Below are positions 8,155 to 15,697 of a DNA stretch of 64,000 bases, piece after piece; the first letter of the stretch is position 1, and each line of letters starts with the position of its first letter. The notes beneath the pieces are model-generated. The model was not told where the DNA came from. It saw nothing but the letters and a program-made list of their open reading frames with translations, and ran no database searches. This stretch comes from Streptomyces sp. WMMC500 (GTDB lineage Bacteria > Actinomycetota > Actinomycetes > Streptomycetales > Streptomycetaceae): NCBI RefSeq assembly GCF_027497195.1, contig NZ_CP114905.1, positions 1,798,001 to 1,862,000 on the forward strand, in the 5' to 3' direction. The position numbers were made by a program, and so were the translations under genes.

Positions 8155-8835
8155 ATGTGGTTGTTCAGGCGTCGCTCAGCCGACACCAGCCCGGCGGCTG
8201 TCAGTGCCGAGGCAGACCGGGACCATGGGCCAGCCGACACAGGTCGGCGCGAGTGCAGCTTCTGTGGCAAGGGCGGCGGTGGGTCAGCGCTCACGGAGCT
8301 CCGTGATACGGCCTACGGCAACTTGCACGGGTATCACTGCGGTTCGTGCGAGGAGCTCTACTTCCAGCTCGAATCCCGTCTGACCTACACCCATCCGCGC
8401 GGGCATCGCCCCTGGCTGGTGCACGACCCTGGTACGGAACATGTCGTGAAGGCGACCCACGATCCCTTCGGGGCTGTGCACGCCGTAGTCGACGGACTGG
8501 AAGGCGGAATCGCCGCCATCCCCCGAGCCGCTGCCAGGATCGCGGCCTTGAAGATCGGAGTCTATGGCGCCGCGGAGCCAACGCCCCACGACTCGCGTGA
8601 CGAAGCGGTCGCGGAAGTGAGCCGCATGATCGCCGAGGATCTCGCAGCGCATCACGAAACGCTCAAGACGCACCTCAACGGCCGTGAGTACAGCGTCCAC
8701 ACGCTGTCGCTGTACGGCGAGGGGTGCGGGGTGCTGCTCCAACAGGTCACGACGGAAGGTGACTGGCTCCGGCAGTTCTGCTTTCTGATCGACACCGATC
8801 ACTCGATCCACCCCTACAGGTCCTACGACAGGTGA
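8155..8835 (+). CDS. Uncharacterised protein with zinc-ribbon motif
   Basis: A 226-residue soluble protein starting at the ATG at 8155 (MWLFRRRS); the frame is open from 8101 without a better start. Near the N-terminus CSFCGKGG and YHCGSCEEL give two CxxC pairs, a likely zinc ribbon. The remainder (for example EVSRMIAEDLAAHHETLKTH and GVLLQQVTTEGDWLRQFCFL) has no motif I recognise. There are no membrane segments. No operon partner: the previous gene is on the other strand and about 970 bp without genes follow. Confidence 0.6.
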   Translation: MWLFRRRSADTSPAAVSAEADRDHGPADTGRRECSFCGKGGGGSALTELRDTAYGNLHGYHCGSCEELYFQLESRLTYTHPRGHRPWLVHDPGTEHVVKATHDPFGAVHAVVDGLEGGIAAIPRAAARIAALKIGVYGAAEPTPHDSRDEAVAEVSRMIAEDLAAHHETLKTHLNGREYSVHTLSLYGEGCGVLLQQVTTEGDWLRQFCFLIDTDHSIHPYRSYDR

Positions 8836-9801
8836 CGGTCAATCGGTTGAGCAGGCCGCCCGCTGTCAGACGATCGTGAGTGTGGCCAGCCCCCGCGATC
8901 AGCGCGAGCAACTTCAGGTTGAACAAGGCTCATTGATCCAGGCCGGTGACCGTTCGACCGCCCATCGCCTGCGTCTCGATGGGCAAAAGTCGAGCCGCGT
9001 GGGCGTTTAGGAGAATTTCGCGGGCGGATACCGCGAGTTCGCCTCAGCGGCATCCACCGCCCCCCTCGCCTTGCCCCCGGTGGGCTGAGGGCCGAGGCGT
9101 GCACACCGAGAGGCAAAGCACAGCCCCGATGAGGCATTTAGTCCGTTTTGACCACGAGGTTACCGCGAGTTACGGCCGCAATCGTCCGCCCGGGACGCGC
9201 CTGGGCGGGCCAACTCGCCGGCTGGGGCCGCCGCGCTCCGGTTGCCGCCCCCGTCGGGCGGAGACCTGCCTCGGCCGGGTGCCTTGCGCGGGTGGGACCC
9301 GGTCCCCGAGGGCGTTCCCGATCGAGGCAGTCCCGTCGAGGCTGCGGCTCCGCGGCGGTCGGCGGTCGGCCCGGACCCGGCTCCGACGCTCTGGCGCTCA
9401 CCCCGGGCCCACGGCAATGGCCCTGGACTGCCTCCGGTCTTCGGGCATCACGGCGATGGGCCCGGCCCGCCGGCCTTCGGCCCACCCACGCAGCGGCGCA
9501 CGCCCGGTGCCGTACCCCCGCACCCGGCCTACGCGCCCAACGCCCGCGCCCACAGCACCGGCGACCCGGGTGCGTCCTCAGAGCAGGCGCATACCCCCGT
9601 ACCCGCTCCACCCACCCAACGCCTCCCAGCAGCACCGGCGACCGGCACGCTGTCAGAGCGGGCGCATACCCTTGGGTGGGAGTGCGGGGAGATGGGGCTG
9701 ATGGAGCTGGGCGAGTTCGGCCCCCGCGGTGAGTCGGGGCGGTAGTCCGCTGCTTCGTGTGCTCTTTGGGCTCGTCGCCGGGGTTCCCCTGGGAGTTGGG
9801 G
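8836..9801. repeat. About 1 kb gene-free interval containing a degenerate ~75-bp tandem repeat
   Basis: No ORF here has a recognisable product or ribosome binding site. Between about 9508 and 9680 there are roughly 2.3 copies of a 75-77 bp unit: TCAGAGC(A/G)GGCGCATACCC occurs at 9578-9596 and 9653-9671, and CAGCACCGGCGACC at 9553-9566 and 9630-9643, with diverged sequence between them. The first part (8836-9150) is somewhat less GC-rich than the surroundings. The function is unknown. Confidence 0.45.
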
Positions 9802-10407
9802 TCAGGAAGGACTCCCCGGCGCCGGCCCCAGCGTGCGGACGGCGACGTCGATGGCGGTGGCCAGACACGCGGGGTCATGGCCGGCGCGTTCCCGCACCCG
9901 CAACCCCAGAACCGTCGTGAACAGCAGTTCCACCGCCGCGTCCACGTCGAGATCGTCGGCCAACTCCCCCCTGCGCCGCCCGTGGCGCAGAAGCGAGCGC
10001 AACGCCTCCCGGGTGACCTCGAAGGCGGCTTCGGTCCGCTCGCTGACCTGGTCGTCGGTGGTGCCGAGTTCGGTGGCGGTGTTGACCACGAAGCAGCCTC
10101 GACCGGCCTCGCCGCCGGGCGGGCAGGTGACCAGCCACAGCATCCAGTCCCGGAGTACGTCCCGGATGGGCCGGCTGTCGGCATCCAGCAGTCGCTCGGC
10201 CTGAGCGGAGTCCGTGGCCCGGTAGTGGTCGAGCGCGCGCAGGAAGAGCGTGTGCTTGTCGGTGAACGTCCGGTACAGGCTGCTGGGCGTGAGCTTGAGC
10301 TCCTCACCCAGATCACGCACCGAGGTGGCGTGGTAGCCGCGTCGCCAGAACAGCTCGGTCGCTCTGACGACGGCGTCCTGCTCGTCGAACTGTCGGGGGC
10401 GTGCCAT
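9802..10407 (-). CDS. TetR-family repressor of the divergent MFS gene
   Basis: A 201-residue regulator. The helix-turn-helix is in the first 50 residues (RATELFWRRGYHATSVRDLGEEL, then TPSSLYRTFTDKHTLFLRAL). The C-terminal domain (GCFVVNTATELGTTDDQV, then RSLLRHGRRRGELADDLD) is typical of the AcrR-like group with a TetR_C_16-like ligand pocket. It is transcribed away from the MFS transporter at 10503. Two palindromes in the 95-bp gap are the probable operators, so the protein likely represses itself and the exporter until a toxic ligand binds. Confidence 0.9.
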   Translation of the reverse strand: MARPRQFDEQDAVVRATELFWRRGYHATSVRDLGEELKLTPSSLYRTFTDKHTLFLRALDHYRATDSAQAERLLDADSRPIRDVLRDWMLWLVTCPPGGEAGRGCFVVNTATELGTTDDQVSERTEAAFEVTREALRSLLRHGRRRGELADDLDVDAAVELLFTTVLGLRVRERAGHDPACLATAIDVAVRTLGPAPGSPS

Positions 10408-10429
10408 GCCCCGAGTCTACCGAACTTGT

Positions 10430-10482
10430 GGAGCGATCGCTCCCATACTGGGGTCCACCCCCATACGGGAGCGATCGCTCCC
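10430..10482. promoter_or_regulatory. Twin palindromic operators between tetR and the MFS gene
   Basis: GGAGCGATCGCTCC (10430-10443) and GGGAGCGATCGCTCCC (10467-10482) are perfect palindromes sharing the core GGAGCGATCGCTCC, with centres 38 bp apart. They fill the divergent promoter region of the TetR repressor and the MFS exporter. Confidence 0.8.
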
Positions 10483-10502
10483 GAACGAGGGAGGAGACCC
10501 CG

Positions 10503-11714
10503 GTGACGACCGCAGAAGAGTCCGCCGCCCCGGCGAGCGCCCCGCCGGCCTCGCACAAGAACCACTGGCTGGCGGTCAGCGCAGTGGCCTTCGGAACGTT
10601 CCTGCTGGTGACCGCCGAGCAACTGCCGATCGGCCTGCTGACCTCCGTGGGGTCGGCGATGTCGGTCACCGAGGGGACGGCCGGGTTGATGGTGACGGTG
10701 CCCAGCCTGGTCGCCGCGGTCTCGGCACCGCTGGTTCCGGTGCTCGTCGGGGGCCTGGACCGGCGAATTCTGCTGCTCGGACTGATGGGGCTGATGACGC
10801 TTGCCAACGTGGCATCGTCCGTGGCTCCGGACTTCGCCGTCCTGGTGTCCTCCCGGGTGCTGGTCGGGGTGGCGATCGGGGGCTTCTGGGCAGTCGCCGG
10901 CGGCCTGGCCGTCCGGCTCGTGGCGAGCGAGAACGTGCCGCGCGCAACAGCGGTCATCTTCGGTGGCGTCGGAGCCGCGAACGTCTTCGGCGTCCCGCTC
11001 GGCACCCTGGTCGGCGAACTCACCGGCTGGCGGATCGCCTTCGCGTCGATGAGCGCCTTGGCGCTCGTCGTACTCGCCGCCCTGCTGGCCGTGCTGCCGT
11101 CCCTCGCCGCCTCCCAGGCCATGCGCCCGCGCCTCCTGGCCGCGCAGTTCCGCAACCCGGCTGTGCGCGTCGGCATCATCGCGACGTTTCTCCTCGTGTT
11201 CGGTCACTTCTCGGCCTACACGTTCGTCAGCCCGGCGCTGCAGGAGTTGTCGGGCATAGAGGAGCGCTACGTCGGTCCGCTGCTGTTCGGGTTCGGCGCG
11301 GCGGGCATGATCGGCAACTTCGTCGCCGGCGCGGCGCTGGCGCGCAGGGTGCGCCGGAGCGTGCTGGTCATCGCGGTGTCCCTGTCGGTGGCGATGCCGC
11401 TCTTTCTGCTGCTGGGCCGGACGACGGTCGGCGGCGCCTGCTTGCTGATCGTCTGGGGTCTGGCCTACGGCGGGGTGTCGGTCGGCCTGCAGACCTGGAT
11501 GATCAAGGCCGCCCCCCAGGCGGTGGAAGCGGCCTCCTCCCTGTGGGTGGCCGTGTTCAACCTGTCGATCGGCCTCGGCGCGCTGGCGGGCGGCGTCATC
11601 GTCGACACGCTCGGCCTCAGGGGGGTTCTGTGGCTCGGCGGCGCCTGCGCGCTGGCGGCAGCGCTGGCGGTCTGGAGCGCCCGCGGCGAGCAGGTCGATG
11701 AGGGGGTGGTGTAG
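10503..11714 (+). CDS. MFS transporter (DHA1-like drug/metabolite exporter)
   Basis: A 403-residue membrane protein with about twelve hydrophobic segments. The GTG at 10503 is chosen because GGGAGGAG precedes it; the open frame extends back to 10401 but that part covers the operators. The opening helix (GTFLLVTAEQLPIGLLTSVG), the loop after helix 2 (GGLDRRILLLG) and the segment VGVAIGGFWAVAGGLAVRL match the arabinose/drug exporter branch of DHA1 transporters. Its regulation by the divergent TetR is strongly suggested by the twin operators. The substrate cannot be read from sequence. Confidence 0.88.
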   Translation: MTTAEESAAPASAPPASHKNHWLAVSAVAFGTFLLVTAEQLPIGLLTSVGSAMSVTEGTAGLMVTVPSLVAAVSAPLVPVLVGGLDRRILLLGLMGLMTLANVASSVAPDFAVLVSSRVLVGVAIGGFWAVAGGLAVRLVASENVPRATAVIFGGVGAANVFGVPLGTLVGELTGWRIAFASMSALALVVLAALLAVLPSLAASQAMRPRLLAAQFRNPAVRVGIIATFLLVFGHFSAYTFVSPALQELSGIEERYVGPLLFGFGAAGMIGNFVAGAALARRVRRSVLVIAVSLSVAMPLFLLLGRTTVGGACLLIVWGLAYGGVSVGLQTWMIKAAPQAVEAASSLWVAVFNLSIGLGALAGGVIVDTLGLRGVLWLGGACALAAALAVWSARGEQVDEGVV

Positions 11715-11724
11715 GGGTGGGGGC

Positions 11725-11748
11725 GCCGGATTGAGACAAGAATCCGGC
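11725..11748. terminator. Bidirectional terminator between the MFS and cupin genes
   Basis: An 8-bp stem (GCCGGATT/AATCCGGC) with an 8-base loop lies in the 37-bp gap between convergent genes. Confidence 0.65.
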
Positions 11749-11751
11749 TCG

Positions 11752-12189
11752 CTATGCGAAGTCGCAGCCGGGGTTGGGGGCGTCCTCCGACAGTGCCGCG
11801 CCCTGAGGGAGGACATACAGCACGTCCAGGACGATGGGTGTGGTACCGAGGTTGCGCCCGATGTGGACGTTTTCCGCACCGGAGGGTTCGGTCAACGCGC
11901 TTCCGGCGTCGTAGACGCCGTCGGACTTGCACGTGGAGTCGAAGTGGCTGAGCGTGCCCTTCTCGACGAAGCCGTACAGGGTGCCGGCGTGGTAGTGCCA
12001 GCCGGTGCTCTGGCCGGCGGGGATGGTGATCTGGCGGAGGATGTAGTCCTTGCCGCCCGCCGTCGTCTGCCAGATCGTCTTCCCCGTCAACCCGGGGCCA
12101 CTGGGTGTCGCCCCGGCCGTGGCGACACCCGTCAGGGCGGCCGTGGCGGCGACAGCGGCGATCATTCCGACTCGCATGCGCGTGCTCAT
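11752..12189 (-). CDS. Secreted cupin-domain protein
   Basis: A 145-residue protein with a Sec signal (MRVGMIAAVAATAALTGVATAGA) followed by one cupin barrel: IPAGQSTGWHYHAGTLYGF supplies HxH metal ligands and a glycine-rich turn, and GAENVHIGRNLG supplies a later His. Two Cys (STCKS and NPGCDF) may pair. Its ATG overlaps the stop of the upstream kinase gene (ATGA), so translation is coupled. Binding or catalytic role is unknown. Confidence 0.8.
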   Translation of the reverse strand: MSTRMRVGMIAAVAATAALTGVATAGATPSGPGLTGKTIWQTTAGGKDYILRQITIPAGQSTGWHYHAGTLYGFVEKGTLSHFDSTCKSDGVYDAGSALTEPSGAENVHIGRNLGTTPIVLDVLYVLPQGAALSEDAPNPGCDFA

Positions 12190-12914
12190 GTCGACGTCCT
12201 TCTCTCCGGAACGGTCCTCGACGAGGCACCGTGTGGGCGGACTTCCCACGTCGGCCGTTGAAGCTGCTTGTTGTACACGATGATGTCGGCGCGGTCGGTG
12301 GGGCGGGCCGTGGCGAAGTAGAGCTGCTGGGCGGGGATGTAGCGGTCGCGCCAGGACCGTTCGATGTCGGCGGGTACGGCGGTGGATCCGGCCTGCTGTG
12401 CACCGCGGCCGAGGGCGCGGTCCACCGTCTGCTCGAAGGGGACGGACACGAAGATGCGCAGGTCCCACCGGTCGACAAGCTCCGGGCGCAGGAGGAAGAC
12501 GCCGTCGAAGAGCAGTACGGCGTCCGCGGGTGCGGTTGCGGCCGGCGGGGACGACGGGGCGTCGGTGTCCGCGTCGTAGACCGCGTGCCGGAACCTTCGG
12601 TCTCCGCCCGGGCCCAGCGGATCGAGCAGGACCCGGCACAGCGCGGCGCGGTCGTGGGCGTCGTAGTAGCAGCCTTCGGCGGAGTACCGGCCGCGTCGGT
12701 AGCGCTGTGCGCGGGGGACGAGGAAGTCGTCGATGGTCGCGCGGATGACGTCGCGGCCCTGCGCGCGCAGGACGACGGCGAGTTCGTCGGCCAGGGTTGT
12801 CTTGCCGGAGGCGGGCGGCCCGTCGATGGCGACCCGAAGCGGGTGCGCGGTCGTGAGCGACCTGGTCGCCTCGGCCAGACGGCCGATGAGCTGACCGCGG
12901 GTGCCCTGTTCCAT
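12186..12914 (-). CDS. Uridine kinase-like P-loop phosphotransferase
   Basis: A cytoplasmic protein of 242 residues with a Walker A motif, AIDGPPASGKTTLADEL (about residues 29-45), followed by ATIDDFLVPRAQRYRRG, SAEGCYYDAHD and LLFDGVFLLRPEL, the order of motifs seen in the uridine kinase/phosphoribulokinase-like family. The ATG at 12914 is preferred over the GTG at 12929 because AGAGAGG sits six bases upstream of it. The stop overlaps the start of the secreted cupin gene. The true substrate may be a nucleoside, sugar or vitamin; sequence alone cannot decide. Confidence 0.8.
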   Translation of the reverse strand: MEQGTRGQLIGRLAEATRSLTTAHPLRVAIDGPPASGKTTLADELAVVLRAQGRDVIRATIDDFLVPRAQRYRRGRYSAEGCYYDAHDRAALCRVLLDPLGPGGDRRFRHAVYDADTDAPSSPPAATAPADAVLLFDGVFLLRPELVDRWDLRIFVSVPFEQTVDRALGRGAQQAGSTAVPADIERSWRDRYIPAQQLYFATARPTDRADIIVYNKQLQRPTWEVRPHGASSRTVPERRTST

Positions 12915-13006
12915 TGCCGCCTCTCTCACGGTGGCGTGTTGGCGGGTGGAACCCGGCCCCGTGGCGCCCGGGCGGCCGGGGGGGGGCGGCCGCGCGGGCG
13001 GGTGTT

Positions 13007-13198
13007 TCAGAGTTCGACGGCCTTGGCGTAGGCCACGAAGTCGGCCCAGGCCGCGGGAGTCACGGAGAGCTGACCGCCCTCCCGGTCCTTGCTGTCACGG
13101 ACGTGAACAGCCTGCGAGCCGACGGCGACCTCGATGCAGTTGTCGCCCTCGCCACCGCTGTAGCTGCTCTTGAACCACTCCGGTCCGATCCTGCTCAT
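13007..13198 (-). CDS. DUF397 protein, partner of the adjacent XRE regulator
   Basis: A 63-residue protein with the family pattern WFKSSYSGGEGDNCIEVA near the start, VHVRDSKD in the middle, and a Trp-containing C-terminus (TPAAWADFVAYAK). Its ATG overlaps the stop of the XRE regulator gene (ATGA). DUF397 proteins are almost always paired with DUF5753-type XRE regulators in streptomycetes, where such pairs influence development and antibiotic production and have been compared to toxin-antitoxin modules. Confidence 0.92.
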   Translation of the reverse strand: MSRIGPEWFKSSYSGGEGDNCIEVAVGSQAVHVRDSKDREGGQLSVTPAAWADFVAYAKAVEL

Positions 13199-14043
13199 AC
13201 GTCTCCTCGCATCTGCTCCAACAGCTCCACGGTAGCCTCGTGGCCGAGCGCTTGGGAACTGAGCTTCCGGTAGCGCTGCTGGAGCATACCGACATCAGCC
13301 AGGTCGCTGATCAAGTTGCTCGACCGCTGCCCCTCGGAGTAGCCAAGCCACTTGTGGTCGTAGGTCTCGGCAAGATAGAAGGGGCCGTCTCCCCCCACGT
13401 GTTTCTCCATTCGGCGCGGCATCACCTGGATCTCGACGTTCCGTCGTTCGCCCAGCGTCAAGAGGCGGTCGAGAAGGAGGCGGGTGACCTGCACCCCGCC
13501 CATCTGCCGTTCCAGCAGTGCCTGTTCCACGATGAAGCCGAAGTACGTGTTCGGCCTGTCGTCGAGGATGGCCTGCCGCTCCATCCTCGCCGCGACCTGG
13601 CGGTCGATTTGTTCCTCGCTCAGCGGCGGCAGTACCGCCTCCGAGACCGCGCGAATGTACGGCTCCGGCTGGAGCAGCCCTGGCACCACCCGGCACTCGT
13701 ACGCGTACAACGTGACCGCCTCCTGCTCGATCACCGCCCAGTGCCGGAACCGCGACGCCAGCCCCGCCTTCCTCGTCAGGCTCCTCCGCGTCTCCTTCAG
13801 CAGTCTCGCCGCCAGCGGGCCCAGCGCATCCTCGGCCAGCCTGTCCAGATCCCTCGGCGGGAACCGCACTCCTCGCTCGATCTTGGAGATGTGGTCGAAC
13901 GAGTACCCCACGCGCTCGGCCAGCACCTCCTGCGTCAGCCCTGCCTCATCCCGGAGCACCTTCAGCATCGCCCCGAACGTCTTCAGGCTGTCCCCTGCCT
14001 CCGCCTCGCCCCCGTACAGGCTGGCGTTGCCGACTTTCCCCAT
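13195..14043 (-). CDS. XRE-family regulator with DUF5753-type C-terminal domain
   Basis: A 282-residue DNA-binding protein. The helix-turn-helix is at about residues 25-60 (LKVLRDEAGLTQEVLAERVGYSFDHISKIERG). The rest is the DUF5753-like sensor (EQEAVTLYAYECRVVPGLLQ, RQAILDDRPNTYFGFIVEQALL, GGDGPFYLAETYDHK). A GAGAGGTGG sequence precedes the ATG at 14043. The DUF397 gene follows with a 4-base overlap. The anti-sigma-like ATPase that often accompanies such pairs is not present here. Confidence 0.92.
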   Translation of the reverse strand: MGKVGNASLYGGEAEAGDSLKTFGAMLKVLRDEAGLTQEVLAERVGYSFDHISKIERGVRFPPRDLDRLAEDALGPLAARLLKETRRSLTRKAGLASRFRHWAVIEQEAVTLYAYECRVVPGLLQPEPYIRAVSEAVLPPLSEEQIDRQVAARMERQAILDDRPNTYFGFIVEQALLERQMGGVQVTRLLLDRLLTLGERRNVEIQVMPRRMEKHVGGDGPFYLAETYDHKWLGYSEGQRSSNLISDLADVGMLQQRYRKLSSQALGHEATVELLEQMRGDV

Positions 14044-14159
14044 CCCCGGCCACCTCTCATGTCACTGCCGGAACTTCGACACCTCCATAATTACGGACAG
14101 TGACGACCCTGGTCCAGTGAGTAACCCGCCCAGCCGACGGTTGTACGGGTTCCGGAGTT

Positions 14160-15005
14160 TCACCGGAACGCTTCGACGTTGCGGCGGGCCCACCGATCAA
14201 AGGCACGGGGTGCGCGGCCGAGGATGCGCTCGACGTCCGGGCTGAGTCGCAGTTCGGCGGCGTTGGGCTCGCCGAGGACGGCCAGCGTGGTCTCGACGAC
14301 CGGCTCCGGCAGGAACGCGGACATCCGCTCGTGCGCCTCGCCCCGGGTCAGTTCCACGAAACGCACCGGCTCGCCGAGGGCGCCTCCGATCGCCGCGGCC
14401 TGCTGCCGCGGCGTGACCGCGGCCGGCCCGTTCAACTCGTACGTATGACCCGCGTGCTCGTCCTTCATGAGGGCCACGGCCGCGACCTCCGCGATATCCG
14501 CCGGGTCGATCACCGGGATACCGACGTCACCGAACGGCGCGGCGACGGTCCGCTCGGCGCGTACCGACTCCGCCCAGGCGTAGGCGTTGGACGCGAAGCC
14601 GCCGGACCGCAGAATCGTCCAGGCCAGGCCCGACTCGCGCACCGCTTCCTCGATCGAGCGCATGACGCCTCCGTGCGAGGGCGACTCCGGCCTGGTGATC
14701 ACGCCCTGCGAGGAGAGCAGCACCACCCGCCGGATCCCGGCACCCCTGGCCACGTCGAGGACGGCTCGCGGGTCGAGCCCGTGGCCACCCGCGCCGCCGT
14801 CGTGCAGGAACAGGGTGCCGGCCCCTTGGAGGGCGGGCCGCAGGGTCTCCTGCGCGGCCAGGTCGGCCCGCACGTGCCTGGTCCCACCCGGCAGATCCAC
14901 CGGGGTGATCCCCCTGGACACCGCCGTCACCTGCTGCCCCGCCTCCGCCAGGGCCTGCACCAGCGGCCGGCCGACGTTCCCGGTTGCACCCGTCACCACG
15001 ATCAT
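14160..15005 (-). CDS. NAD(P)-binding NmrA-like oxidoreductase
   Basis: A 281-residue Rossmann protein opening with MIVVTGATGNVGRPLVQAL (TGxxGxxG cofactor motif). VVLLSSQGV and ILRSGGFASNAYAW follow the order of NmrA/atypical short-chain dehydrogenases. It lacks a canonical YxxxK, so it may act as a redox sensor or quinone/isoflavone-type reductase. GGGAG lies ten bases before the ATG. It is divergent from a HxlR regulator, whose paired dyads occupy the shared promoter; redox or electrophile control is plausible by analogy with other HxlR/reductase pairs. Confidence 0.85.
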   Translation of the reverse strand: MIVVTGATGNVGRPLVQALAEAGQQVTAVSRGITPVDLPGGTRHVRADLAAQETLRPALQGAGTLFLHDGGAGGHGLDPRAVLDVARGAGIRRVVLLSSQGVITRPESPSHGGVMRSIEEAVRESGLAWTILRSGGFASNAYAWAESVRAERTVAAPFGDVGIPVIDPADIAEVAAVALMKDEHAGHTYELNGPAAVTPRQQAAAIGGALGEPVRFVELTRGEAHERMSAFLPEPVVETTLAVLGEPNAAELRLSPDVERILGRAPRAFDRWARRNVEAFR

Positions 15006-15071
15006 GATCAGCTCCCACGTCTTTTCCAGTGGTTTCGTGCGATGACGGCGACGCTAACAACCTCGGTATAG

Positions 15072-15098
15072 TAGGTACCTAGAAGAAAGTGACTTTCT
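15072..15098. promoter_or_regulatory. Two adjacent dyads in the NmrA/HxlR divergent promoter
   Basis: TAGGTACCTA (15072-15081) is a perfect palindrome and AGAAAGT-G-ACTTTCT (15084-15098) a perfect inverted repeat. Both lie between the two divergent starts and just ahead of the HxlR ribosome binding site, as expected for a HxlR operator. Confidence 0.65.
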
Positions 15099-15114
15099 CG
15101 GAGAGGTGGTAGCC

Positions 15115-15516
15115 ATGGCGACCGGGACGAGCCGGCCGACGGCCGACGCCATGACCGACCCGGAGCAAGCCTGTCCGATCTCTCCGGTCGTGGACATCGT
15201 GTTCAGCCGGTGGACCACACCGATCCTCTGGTCTCTCCACGCCTTCGGCCGCCAGCGGTTCGTCGAACTGGAGCGGCGTATCAAGGGCATCACCCCCAAG
15301 GTGCTCACCCAGCGCCTGCGCCAGTTGGAGCGCGACGGCCTGGTCGTCCGCACCTACCACCCCGAGGTGCCGCCGCGCGTCGAATACGAGATCAGCGATC
15401 TCGGCCGCAGCCTCGCGCCGCTCTTCGCCCACCTCTCCGAGTGGGCCGCCACCAACCTCGCGCATGTCGAGCGGGCCCGGCGGGACTACGACGACGCGGG
15501 AGCGCCCCGCGGTTGA
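15115..15516 (+). CDS. HxlR-family transcriptional regulator
   Basis: A 133-residue winged-helix protein. The family signature CPISPVVDIVFSRWTTPILWSL contains the conserved N-terminal Cys (typically the redox/electrophile sensor) and the first helix. FVELERRIKGITPKVLTQRLRQLERDGLV is the DNA-binding unit, and VEYEISDLGRSL the wing. The ATG at 15115 is preferred over the GTG at 15106 because GAGAGG then sits at normal distance. It probably autoregulates and controls the divergent NmrA-like gene. Confidence 0.88.
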   Translation: MATGTSRPTADAMTDPEQACPISPVVDIVFSRWTTPILWSLHAFGRQRFVELERRIKGITPKVLTQRLRQLERDGLVVRTYHPEVPPRVEYEISDLGRSLAPLFAHLSEWAATNLAHVERARRDYDDAGAPRG

Positions 15517-15602
15517 CTCCGGTCGTGATCCGCACGGCCCGGGCGGGCGGAGACGACCGCGGCCACCGTTGATCGATGACCGGTGTGGTGGCGCTGATCC
15601 CG

Positions 15603-15634
15603 GGCGCGTACCAGGCGCGTACCAGGCGCGTACC
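15603..15634. repeat. Three tandem copies of an 11-bp unit
   Basis: GGCGCGTACCA occurs at 15603-15613 and 15614-15624 and again as GGCGCGTACC at 15625-15634, in the gap between the HxlR and esterase genes. Probably replication slippage. Confidence 0.7.
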
Positions 15635-15650
15635 GGGCGGTGGCGCGGCC

Positions 15651-15684
15651 GGGCAACGGGCCGCCGTGCCGCGGCCCGTTGCCC
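15651..15684 (-). terminator. Strong hairpin terminator after the esterase gene
   Basis: A perfect 14-bp stem (GGGCAACGGGCCGC and its complement) with a 6-base loop starts 14 bp beyond the esterase stop. Confidence 0.75.
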
Positions 15685-15697
15685 CGCGCGCTTGCGG

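Noticed and set aside
8823..9137. 104-codon minus strand ORF in the gene-free interval
   Set aside because: No ribosome binding site, no motif, Arg/Pro/Gly-rich composition.
9138..11879. 913-codon minus strand ORF
   Set aside because: Antisense to the MFS gene and crosses the twin operators; low-complexity translation.
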